A stretch of DNA of 64,000 bases from Pseudomonas bharatica CSV86 (GTDB lineage Bacteria > Pseudomonadota > Gammaproteobacteria > Pseudomonadales > Pseudomonadaceae). Shown here piece after piece: positions 42,876-50,222 of the stretch. The stretch covers positions 1,674,001 to 1,738,000 of the forward strand of contig NZ_AMWJ02000002.1 of NCBI RefSeq assembly GCF_000319305.2, in the 5' to 3' direction. Positions within the stretch are counted from its first letter, which is position 1. Every line of letters starts with the position of its first letter. A program made the translations under genes and the position numbers. The notes below the pieces were generated by a model. It saw only the letters and a list, made by a program, of their open reading frames with translations, was not told the origin of the DNA and searched no databases.

Positions 42876-44591
42876 ATGACAGCTCTGCCCACCCCATCCC
42901 GCACCGTTGCGTGCGATGTTCTGGTGATAGGTTCCGGCGCCGCCGGCCTGAGTGCCGCGGTTACCTCCGCGTGGCACGGGCAGAAGGTCATCGTGGTCGA
43001 GAAGGACCCGGTGTTCGGCGGCGCCACCGCGTGGTCCGGCGGCTGGGCCTGGGTACCGTGCAATCCGCTGGCCCGGCGCGCCGGTATCGTCGAGGACCGT
43101 TCGGCGCCGCGCACCTACCTGGAACACGAGTTGGGCGAGCGCTTCAACGCGCCGTTGATCGACGCCTTTCTCGACGCCGCGCCACACATGGTCGGCTTTT
43201 TCGAAAAGCACACCCGCCTGCAGTTCGCCGATGGCAACGGCATCGCCGATATCCATGGCGACACCCCCGGCGCCGGCACCGGCGGCCGCTCGGTGATCGC
43301 CGCGCCCTATGACGCTCGCGAAACCGGCAAGTTGCTCAAGCGCCTGCGTCGCACCCTGCGCGAAACCGCGTTCTGGGGCATGCCGATCATGGCTGGCAAG
43401 GACCTCACGGCCTTTCTCACCCTGACCCGCTCGTGGCGCTCGGTGCTGCATGTGGGCAAACGTGTCACCCGCCACCTGATCGGCCTGGCGACCCACGGCC
43501 GCGCCTTGCAGCTGGTCAATGGCGTGGCCTTGGTGGCGCGGCTGGCGAAGTCCGCCGAGGACCTGGGCGTGTTGCTCTGGGAGTCTGCTCCGGCCCGTCG
43601 CCTGCTGCGTGAGGACGGCAAGGTGAGCGGCGCCGTGGTGCAGACGGCCAAGGGCGAAGTGACCATCAAGGCCCGCGCCGTGGTGCTGGCGGCGGGTGGT
43701 TTCCCCAACGATATCGAGCGGCGCAAGGCGATGTTCCCGCGCACGCCCACCGGTCACGAGCACCTGGCCCTGCCGCCGCTCTCGGCCGATGGCGACGGCC
43801 TGCGCCTGGGCGAAAGCGCGGGCGGCAAGGTCGCCGACGACCTTTACAGCCCGGTAGCCTGGGCGCCGGTGTCCAAGGTGCCGTACAGCGACGGCAGCAG
43901 CGGCCATTTCCCGCACATCATCGAGCGCGGCAAACCGGGGATCATCGGTGTGCTGAGCAACGGCCGGCGCTTCGTCAACGAGGCCGGCGGCTACTACGAT
44001 TACGTCAGTGCGATGGTCGCCGCAGCGCCCGGGGAAAAGGTCGAGTCCTGGCTGATCTGCGACCACCGCTTCCAGCGCCGCTATGGCCTGGGCATCGCCC
44101 GCCCCTTCCCGCTGCCCACCACGCCGCTGGTGCGCAGCGGCTACCTCAAGCGCGCCGACAGTCTCCAGGAACTGGCCAACCAGTGCGGCATCGACGCACG
44201 CGGGCTGATCGACACCGTCACCGAGTACAACCACCACGCCCGCCTCGGCGAGGACCCGCAGTTCGGCCGTGGCAGCACCCTGTACAACCGCAAGCAGGGC
44301 GATGCGCTGCACGGGCCGAACCCCTGCGTGGCGCCCATCGAGCAGGGGCCGTTCTATGCCGTGAAGGTCGAAGCCGGCTGCTTCGGCACCTTCGCCGGGC
44401 TGCGCACCAACGAGCACGCCCAAGTGCTGGATGGCGACCGGCAACCGATCGCCGGCCTATATGCGGCGGGCTGCGACATGGCCAGCATCATGGGCGGCCA
44501 CTACCCGGCGGGCGGTATCAACCTCGGGCCGGCGCTGACCTTCGGCTATATCGCCGCCCGCCATATCGCCGGCGTCACCGACTACGAGTGA
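42876..44591 (+). CDS. FAD-dependent dehydrogenase, KstD/fumarate-reductase flavoprotein-like
   Basis: A 571-residue FAD_binding_2 protein resembling 3-oxosteroid Delta1-dehydrogenases and fumarate-reductase flavoproteins. It has the N-terminal dinucleotide motif VLVIGSGAAGLSAA and EKDPVFGGATAWSGG, the AAGGFPNDIERR segment, and the C-terminal GLYAAGCDMASIMGGHYPAGGINLGPALTFG FAD block. It probably introduces C=C bonds next to a carbonyl in a ring compound. In this neighbourhood the substrate may be an alicyclic acid on the way to protocatechuate (inference). It is divergent from iclR and carries an IclR box. Its stop abuts the convergent VOC gene stop with no gap. Confidence 0.85.
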   Translation: MTALPTPSRTVACDVLVIGSGAAGLSAAVTSAWHGQKVIVVEKDPVFGGATAWSGGWAWVPCNPLARRAGIVEDRSAPRTYLEHELGERFNAPLIDAFLDAAPHMVGFFEKHTRLQFADGNGIADIHGDTPGAGTGGRSVIAAPYDARETGKLLKRLRRTLRETAFWGMPIMAGKDLTAFLTLTRSWRSVLHVGKRVTRHLIGLATHGRALQLVNGVALVARLAKSAEDLGVLLWESAPARRLLREDGKVSGAVVQTAKGEVTIKARAVVLAAGGFPNDIERRKAMFPRTPTGHEHLALPPLSADGDGLRLGESAGGKVADDLYSPVAWAPVSKVPYSDGSSGHFPHIIERGKPGIIGVLSNGRRFVNEAGGYYDYVSAMVAAAPGEKVESWLICDHRFQRRYGLGIARPFPLPTTPLVRSGYLKRADSLQELANQCGIDARGLIDTVTEYNHHARLGEDPQFGRGSTLYNRKQGDALHGPNPCVAPIEQGPFYAVKVEAGCFGTFAGLRTNEHAQVLDGDRQPIAGLYAAGCDMASIMGGHYPAGGINLGPALTFGYIAARHIAGVTDYE

Positions 44592-44996
44592 TCAGGTGAA
44601 GCGCTGGCCGGAAATCGCCGGGTGATAGATCGGCTGGACCTTGTTCCCCGCAGGGTCCAGCAGGTGGAAGCTCCAGGTCCCGTCGCCGTGGGCGAACGGG
44701 GTGTCCAGCAGAGTCACCCCGCATTCCTTCAGATAGGCATGCCAGGCATGCAATTCGTCGAGGCTGTCGACCACGAAGCCGTAGTGGTCCACCGCCTGCA
44801 CGCCGCTGCTCGGGGCGAAAGCACGTCCCAGGGAGAGATTGTCGTTGCCGCAGGTGAGGTAGACGAGATCCTCGTTGGCGCGATGCAGAACCTCCATGCC
44901 GAGCACCTCCACGTAGAAACGCTCGCAGACTTCGAGATTGGGCACCAGGATCGCCAGATGGCGCAGGCCGTTGAGCCGGCTTGGACGGGCAGGCAT
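44592..44996 (-). CDS. VOC-family (glyoxalase/dioxygenase-fold) small protein
   Basis: A 134-residue single-domain vicinal-oxygen-chelate protein: HLAILVPNLEVCERFYVEVLGM at the start, metal-type His/Glu positions in RHLAILV and VDHYGFVVDS, and FHLLDPAGNKVQ near the end. Function is unknown; the family includes glyoxalase I and ring-cleavage dioxygenases. The ATG at 44996 follows GGAG. Its promoter faces the ABM gene with a shared TTGTATACAA palindrome between them. Confidence 0.82.
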   Translation of the reverse strand: MPARPSRLNGLRHLAILVPNLEVCERFYVEVLGMEVLHRANEDLVYLTCGNDNLSLGRAFAPSSGVQAVDHYGFVVDSLDELHAWHAYLKECGVTLLDTPFAHGDGTWSFHLLDPAGNKVQPIYHPAISGQRFT

Positions 44997-45012
44997 GGTT
45001 TCGACTCCATTT

Positions 45013-45022
45013 TTGTATACAA
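45013..45022. promoter_or_regulatory. Palindromic operator TTGTATACAA between VOC and ABM genes
   Basis: Second copy of the palindrome found before the NCS2 permease (7039-7052). It lies 17 bp from the VOC start and 35 bp from the ABM start, so one dimeric repressor could control both. Confidence 0.6.
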
Positions 45023-45056
45023 TTTTGCGCAAATATAAGACAAAAAGGAGTTCTAC

Positions 45057-45362
45057 GTGTACAGCCTTCTACTCAAGACCCAATTGCAGCCCGGCACCCT
45101 GGAGCGCTTCATGGACGCGATGCGGATCAATGCGGCCAGTTCGGTGAGGGACGAGCCGGGATGCCTGGTGTTCGATGTGATCCGCGACTACAGCGATCCG
45201 GACCTGGTCTGGCTGTACGAGGTGTACGAAAGCGAGGCGGCGTTCGAGGCGCATATGCTGACGGCGCATTTTCTCGCCAGCCGGCCGTTGGTGGAGCCGT
45301 TGATCGTGCGGCAGGAAGTGGTGGAGGGGGAGGTGCTGGCCTTCAATGGCAAGCAGATCTGA
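45057..45362 (+). CDS. Antibiotic-biosynthesis-monooxygenase (ABM) superfamily protein
   Basis: A 101-residue small ferredoxin-like fold protein (YSLLLKTQLQPGTLERF, EPGCLVFDVIRDYSDPDLVWLYEVYESEAAFEAHM). Members are cofactor-free quinol monooxygenases or related. It starts at a GTG behind AAGGAG, the only well-supplied start. Divergent from the VOC gene with a shared operator. A possible role in quinol or quinone chemistry is inference. Note a second ABM protein at 53711. Confidence 0.8.
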   Translation: MYSLLLKTQLQPGTLERFMDAMRINAASSVRDEPGCLVFDVIRDYSDPDLVWLYEVYESEAAFEAHMLTAHFLASRPLVEPLIVRQEVVEGEVLAFNGKQI

Positions 45363-45430
45363 GGGCCTCATCGCTGGCAAGCCAGCTCCCACAGGGTTCT
45401 GTGGGAGCTGGCTTGCCAGCGATGAGGCCC
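45363..45430. repeat. REP-type inverted repeat with very short loop
   Basis: Near-perfect inverted copies (GGGCCTCATCGCTGGCAAGC ... and its complement) with only a ~6-base loop, making this the most extended hairpin of the family in the window. Between the ABM gene and pcaG. Confidence 0.92.
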
Positions 45431-45461
45431 TGGGCAGCAACACAACTGCCCAGGCCATGCA

Positions 45462-46067
45462 TCAGAAGTCGAAGAACACCGTCTCCCCTTCACCCTGGAT
45501 ACGGATATCGAAGCGATACGCCGTTTTCCCGTTCACTTCGCAGCGCTTGGCCACCAGGGTCTCGCGGCGCTGTGGCTGCTCGATCAGGTTGAGCACCGGG
45601 TCCTTGGCGTTGGCTTCGGCCTCGTCATCGAAGTAGATGCGGGTCTGCAGGTGGATGTTGATGCCGCGGGCGAACAGGCTGATGTTGATGTGCGGCGCCA
45701 TCGGCACGCCGGCGGCATTCTTCGCCACGCCCGGCTTGATGGTGTGCATGGTCCATTCGCCGGCGTCGAATGTGGTGGCGGTACGGCCGAAGCCGTTGAA
45801 GGCGTTCTCCAGGTTGTAGTCGGTCTGGTAGGCACCGGTGTGGTCGGCCTGCCAGAACTCGACGAAGGAGTCGCGCACCAAGTGGCCGTTGCCGTCATAG
45901 ACGTTGCCGAACACCAGGATATGCTCGCCCGGCGCGCCGTCCTTGGCCATCCGGCTCCAGATTTCCTGGTCGCGGGTCGGGTTGCCGGCGGCTTCCAGGG
46001 CCAGGCCGATGTGGACGTAGGGGCCGGCGGTCTGCGAAGGGGTTTCCGGCAGCAGTTCGATAGGCAT
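45462..46067 (-). CDS. pcaG: Protocatechuate 3,4-dioxygenase alpha subunit
   Basis: A 201-residue subunit that forms the (alpha-beta)-Fe3+ enzyme cleaving protocatechuate to 3-carboxymuconate in the beta-ketoadipate pathway. It has TPSQTAGPYVHIGLA, HILVFGNVYDGNG, SFVEFWQADHTG and the C-terminal GEGETVFFDF. The alpha subunit lacks iron ligands, as expected. The ATG at 46067 is chosen; upstream residues in frame are unrelated. It is 11 bp from the pcaH stop. Confidence 0.96.
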   Translation of the reverse strand: MPIELLPETPSQTAGPYVHIGLALEAAGNPTRDQEIWSRMAKDGAPGEHILVFGNVYDGNGHLVRDSFVEFWQADHTGAYQTDYNLENAFNGFGRTATTFDAGEWTMHTIKPGVAKNAAGVPMAPHINISLFARGINIHLQTRIYFDDEAEANAKDPVLNLIEQPQRRETLVAKRCEVNGKTAYRFDIRIQGEGETVFFDF

Positions 46068-46078
46068 GACGGGGCTCC

Positions 46079-46798
46079 TCAGCGGTTTTCGAAGTGAGTG
46101 GCGCGCTGGCCGCGCAGGACGATATCGAAGCGGTACGCCAGGCAGTCCATCGGGTTGGCGTTGCTCATGTCGAGACGGGCGATCAGCAAATCGACCGCCG
46201 CCGGATTGGCGATGCTCTTGACGATCGGGCACAGCGGGATCAGCGGATCGCCTTCGAAGTACAGCTGGGTGATCAGGCGGGTCGAGATCGACGGGCCGCT
46301 GATCGAGAAGTGGATATGCGCCGGACGCCAGTCGTTAGGGCCATTGCGCCATGGGTACGGGCCCGGCTTGATGGTACGGAAGCTGTAGCGGCCTTCGCTG
46401 TCGGTCAGGGCACGGCCGACGCCACCGAAATTCGGGTCCAGCGGCGCCAGGTAGCGGTCGTTCTTGTGGCGATAGCGGCCGCCGGCGTTGGCTTGCCACA
46501 TCTCAACCAGGGTGTTGGGGATCGGCTTGCCGTACTGGTCGAAGACCCGGCCGGTGACCAGGATGCGCTCGCCAACGGGCAGGCCACCGTTGTTGAAGTT
46601 CAGCAACAGGTCGTTGTCGTGTTCGCCGAAGCGCAGGTGGGAAAAGTCCGGGCCGGTGCTCTCGCTGATCGACTGCGGAATGCTCACCAGCGCCTGGCGT
46701 GGCGAACGGGCGACGGAAGTCTTGTAGTCGGGGGTGAGGGCTTTAGGGTGCCAGTTTCGATCACGGATAACGAAGCGACTGTTGTCTGTAGCAGACAT
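46079..46798 (-). CDS. pcaH: Protocatechuate 3,4-dioxygenase beta subunit
   Basis: A 239-residue iron-bearing subunit. Counting Met1, the four non-heme iron ligands fall at Tyr109 (GRYRH), Tyr148 (GPYPW), His161 and His163 (PAHIHFS), matching the P. putida enzyme's Tyr108, Tyr147, His160 and His162. The product is the intradiol ring-cleavage enzyme receiving protocatechuate from QuiC or from aromatic acids. First gene of pcaHG. A PcaQ-type site lies 112 bp upstream. Confidence 0.97.
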   Translation of the reverse strand: MSATDNSRFVIRDRNWHPKALTPDYKTSVARSPRQALVSIPQSISESTGPDFSHLRFGEHDNDLLLNFNNGGLPVGERILVTGRVFDQYGKPIPNTLVEMWQANAGGRYRHKNDRYLAPLDPNFGGVGRALTDSEGRYSFRTIKPGPYPWRNGPNDWRPAHIHFSISGPSISTRLITQLYFEGDPLIPLCPIVKSIANPAAVDLLIARLDMSNANPMDCLAYRFDIVLRGQRATHFENR

Positions 46799-46909
46799 GC
46801 CGTTCTCCTGTTCTTGGATTTATGGAGAGCCCGATCAGGACGGGCAGGTGGTGCGGCGAAGTGTCTCTCGTGACGAACCCGGCGAAAACTGAATTGTCCT
46901 ACCTGACTC

Positions 46910-46925
46910 ATAACCAGATGGTTAT
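46910..46925. promoter_or_regulatory. PcaQ-type LysR site ATAACC-N4-GGTTAT
   Basis: A 16-bp perfect palindrome matching the known PcaQ binding pattern ATAACC-N4-GGTTA(A), 112 bp before pcaH. A PcaQ gene is not in the window next to it. The divergent ypfJ-like gene starts 67 bp to its right. Confidence 0.65.
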
Positions 46926-46992
46926 GTGTAACCTGATGTCTCCCGACTGGACTAGTCTTAGGGCGACGACACCACCCCGTGGAGAACTACCC

Positions 46993-47871
46993 ATGCAATG
47001 GCGAAAAGGCAGACGCAGCGACAACGTGGTCGACGCTCGGGGCGAGAGTCCGGGCGGCATGCGCATGGGCGGCGGCAAGGGCCTGACCCTGGGCGCCGTG
47101 GTGCTGATCGTCGGGATCGGCCTGCTGACCGGGCAGGATCCGATGCAGATCCTCGGGCAACTGGCCGGGCAGATGCAGCAGGGCGCGCCCACCCAGTCCC
47201 AGACGGCGCCGCGCCCGGCGGCGAACGACGAGGGCAGCCAGTTCGTCGCCAGCATCCTGGGTGATACCGAAGACACCTGGCGGGCGATCTTTGCCCAGGC
47301 CAACAGGCAGTACAAGGATCCGAAGCTGGTGCTGTTCAGCGGCCAGGTGAATTCCGCCTGCGGCTTCGCCACTTCTGCGACCGGGCCGTTCTACTGCCCG
47401 GCAGACCAGCAGGTGTACCTGGACATGAGTTTCTTCCGCGAAATGGAGCAGCGCTTCGCCGCTGCGGGCGACTTCGCCCAGGCCTACGTGATCGCCCATG
47501 AAGTCGGCCATCACGTGCAGACCCTGCTGGGCATCTCGGCCAAGGTCAACGACGCGCGGCGCAGCGGCCAGCGGGTCGAGGGCGCCAGCGGCCTGCTGGT
47601 ACGCCAGGAACTGCAGGCCGACTGCCTTGCCGGGGTCTGGGCCTACCAGGCGCAACAACGGCACAACTGGCTGGAGCCGGGAGATGTCGAAGAGGCCCTG
47701 AACGCGGCCAATGCCATCGGTGATGATCGTTTGCAGCAGCAGGGTCAGGGCCGGGTGGTACCGGACTCCTTCACCCACGGGACCTCGGCGCAACGGGTGA
47801 AGTGGTTCAAGGCGGGGTTCGACAAGGGTGATATCAACCAGTGCGATACCTTCACGGCCAAAGTGCTGTGA
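46993..47871 (+). CDS. ypfJ: Neutral zinc metallopeptidase family protein (YpfJ-like)
   Basis: A 292-residue protein with a polar N-terminus (MQWRKGRRSDNVVDAR), one membrane helix (LTLGAVVLIVGIGLL) and a periplasmic zinc-peptidase domain: HEVGHH near residue 168 and the third ligand in ELQADCLAG. The CGFATSATGPFYCPADQQVYLD block defines the family. The biological role is not established. The ATG at 46993 lies 6 bases after GGAGAA; an upstream frame extension to 46822 is unsupported and would cover the PcaQ site. Confidence 0.92.
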   Translation: MQWRKGRRSDNVVDARGESPGGMRMGGGKGLTLGAVVLIVGIGLLTGQDPMQILGQLAGQMQQGAPTQSQTAPRPAANDEGSQFVASILGDTEDTWRAIFAQANRQYKDPKLVLFSGQVNSACGFATSATGPFYCPADQQVYLDMSFFREMEQRFAAAGDFAQAYVIAHEVGHHVQTLLGISAKVNDARRSGQRVEGASGLLVRQELQADCLAGVWAYQAQQRHNWLEPGDVEEALNAANAIGDDRLQQQGQGRVVPDSFTHGTSAQRVKWFKAGFDKGDINQCDTFTAKVL

Positions 47872-48178
47872 TGGTGTTCTTGAGGGCCCTATCGCTGGCA
47901 AGCCAGCTCCCACGGGGACCGAGTGCACCACTCCTGTGGGAGCTGGCTTGCCAGCGATAGGGCCGCAAGCCTCACCACAAGAATCCAATCCAGAAAACAT
48001 CCCCCCAGGCCCCGCATTTGCGGGGCTTGTCACATCTTGTTGAGTATTTTCGTCGGTTTTATTGAAAAAGCGTTTCAGCCTGCCGGGTTTACGCCGATAA
48101 AGCGTCCTCTACACACGCTGGCCTCCAAGAAAAAGAACTTTCAGCGACCGCCGATCACACCTTTTCTGGAGGGAACCC
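47872..48178. other. Intergenic region before the chemoreceptor gene
   Basis: A 307-bp gap. It holds a REP inverted repeat (47884-47964) and a GCCCCGCA/TGCGGGGC hairpin (48009-48026) that may terminate the peptidase transcript. No gene is seen. Confidence 0.7.
47884..47964. repeat. REP-type inverted repeat
   Basis: Inverted pair of TGTGGGAGCTGGCTTGCCAG elements (one arm with CCCACGGGG variant) between the peptidase and the chemoreceptor genes. Confidence 0.88.
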
Positions 48179-50098
48179 ATGAACAGTTGGTTTGCCAACA
48201 TCAGTGTCAATCTCAAGCTCGGGCTCGGTTTCGGCCTGGTCCTGGTGCTCACCGCCCTGCTCGCACTCACCGGCTGGAGCAGCCTGGGCAGCCTGATCCA
48301 GCGCAGCAACTGGATGAGCGACATCACCCGCCTGAACAGCGACCTGACCAACCTGCGGGTCGCGCGCCTGCAGTACATGCTGGCCAACGGCGACGACGCC
48401 ACCGCCACCAACGTGCAGGCCAAGCTCAATGACTTCAACCAACAGCAGCAGCATTTGCTGAAGACCTTCAAGAGCCCGGAAAACCTCAAGCTGCTGAACG
48501 AGCAGGCGCAGATCATCGCCGCCTACCAGGTCACCCTCGACCGTATGCGCGCCACCTACAAGGCCAGCGCGGTGGCCCGTACCGATCTGGAAACCACTGC
48601 CGCCGCCGCGCTGCAACTGATCGATAACATCAACCGCGATGTGCTCGGCCAAGGCGAAAGCGATGCCGCACGCCTGGAGCAATACCGCGCGGCCAGCGCC
48701 GCCAAGGAGCAGTTGCTGCAAGTGCGCTTCGAAGTGCGCGGCTACATCGCCGACAACTCGACGCAGAGCGAGCAGACGGCGCTGCGCCAGCTGGACAACG
48801 CCCTCGACTATGCGCGCAAGCTGGGCCAGGTGCTGCCCAACGAAGCAGCGCGCATCCAGCAGTTCGAGGCTGCCGTGGTCAGCTATCGCGATGCCTTGAA
48901 CCGCTACAAGGCCGCCATCGCTGACATCGCCGCCGCCCGTGCGGAAATGACCACCCAAGGCTACGACATCGTCAGCCGCAGCGAAGCGCTGTACAAGATC
49001 CAGCTCGAACGTCGCGACGCCGAAAGCGCCGAAGCCCGTACCCTGCAATTGATCGCCACGCTGCTGGCCCTGATCGTCGGCATTGCCGCCGCATTGATCA
49101 TCACCCGCCAGATCGTCCGCCCGCTGCGTGAAACCATGACCGTGGTCGAACGTATCGCCGCCGGCGACCTGACCCACGAACAGCGGGTCACTCGTCGCGA
49201 CGAGCTGGGCGTGCTGCAACAGGGCATCCAGCGCATGGGCGCCACCCTGCGCGAGTTGATCAGCGGTATCCGCGATGGCGTCACCCAGATCGCCAGCGCT
49301 GCCGAAGAGCTGTCGGCCGTCACCGAGCAAACCAGTGCCGGCGCCAACAACCAGAAGAGCGAGACCGATCAGGTCGCTACCGCCATGCATGAAATGGCGA
49401 CCACCGTGCAGGAAGTCGCGCGCAACGCCGAACACGCCTCGGCAGCGGCCACCGACGCCGACCGCCAGGCGCGTGCTGGTGACGACGTGGTCGGCCAGGC
49501 CATTGCCCAGATTGAAAAGCTGGCCGGCGAGGTACAGCGCTCCACCGAGGCCATGGCCGAGCTGCAGAAGGAAAGCCAGAAGATCGGCAGCGTCATGGAC
49601 GTGATCAAATCGGTCGCCGAGCAGACCAACCTGCTGGCCCTCAACGCCGCCATCGAGGCGGCCCGTGCCGGCGAAGCCGGACGTGGTTTTGCGGTGGTGG
49701 CCGATGAAGTACGCGGGCTGGCGCAGCGCACGCAGAAATCCACCGAGGAAATCGAAGAACTGGTGGCCGGCCTGCAGGCCGGCACCCAGCAGGTGGCCAA
49801 TGTCATGCTTGGCAGCCGCAGCCTGACCGACAGCAGCGTCGAGCTGACGCGCAAGGCCGGGACCTCACTGGAGAGCATCACCCGCGTGGTCTCCGACATC
49901 CAGTCGATGAACCAGCAGATCGCTGCGGCAGCCGAGCAGCAGAGCGCGGTGGCCGAGGAAATCAGCCGGAGCATCCTGAGTGTGCGGGACGTGTCGGAGC
50001 AGACCGCTTCGGCCAGCGAGGAGACGGCGGCGTCCAGTGTCGAGTTGGCGCGGCTGGGGAATCAGCTGCAGATGATGGTCAGTCACTTCCGGGTCTGA
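48179..50098 (+). CDS. mcpS: Methyl-accepting chemotaxis protein, McpS-like (HBM sensor)
   Basis: A 639-residue inner-membrane chemoreceptor. TM1 is at residues 12-36; a ~245-residue periplasmic helical-bimodular (HBM) sensor follows, then TM2 near 285-306, a HAMP domain (~307-360) and a cytosolic signalling hairpin with the invariant tip EQTNLLALNAAIEAARAGE. Arg60 and Arg63, the residues binding TCA-cycle acids in P. putida McpS, fall at the same positions, and the length is identical, so malate, succinate or fumarate are likely attractants. No C-terminal CheR pentapeptide is present. It sits next to ggt, as in P. putida. Confidence 0.9.
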   Translation: MNSWFANISVNLKLGLGFGLVLVLTALLALTGWSSLGSLIQRSNWMSDITRLNSDLTNLRVARLQYMLANGDDATATNVQAKLNDFNQQQQHLLKTFKSPENLKLLNEQAQIIAAYQVTLDRMRATYKASAVARTDLETTAAAALQLIDNINRDVLGQGESDAARLEQYRAASAAKEQLLQVRFEVRGYIADNSTQSEQTALRQLDNALDYARKLGQVLPNEAARIQQFEAAVVSYRDALNRYKAAIADIAAARAEMTTQGYDIVSRSEALYKIQLERRDAESAEARTLQLIATLLALIVGIAAALIITRQIVRPLRETMTVVERIAAGDLTHEQRVTRRDELGVLQQGIQRMGATLRELISGIRDGVTQIASAAEELSAVTEQTSAGANNQKSETDQVATAMHEMATTVQEVARNAEHASAAATDADRQARAGDDVVGQAIAQIEKLAGEVQRSTEAMAELQKESQKIGSVMDVIKSVAEQTNLLALNAAIEAARAGEAGRGFAVVADEVRGLAQRTQKSTEEIEELVAGLQAGTQQVANVMLGSRSLTDSSVELTRKAGTSLESITRVVSDIQSMNQQIAAAAEQQSAVAEEISRSILSVRDVSEQTASASEETAASSVELARLGNQLQMMVSHFRV

Positions 50099-50104
50099 CC
50101 GGAA

Positions 50105-50188
50105 GGGCCAATCGCTGGCAAGCCAGCTCCCACAGGGTTCTGCAGCGCCGCGAACCCTGTGGGAGCTGGCTTGCCAGCGATGAGGCCC
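50105..50188. repeat. REP-type inverted repeat
   Basis: Inverted pair of TGTGGGAGCTGGCTTGCCAG elements between convergent mcpS and ggt. Confidence 0.9.
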
Positions 50189-50222
50189 GAAAGAACACAG
50201 CAGTCTTCCGGGTCCTGGCACC

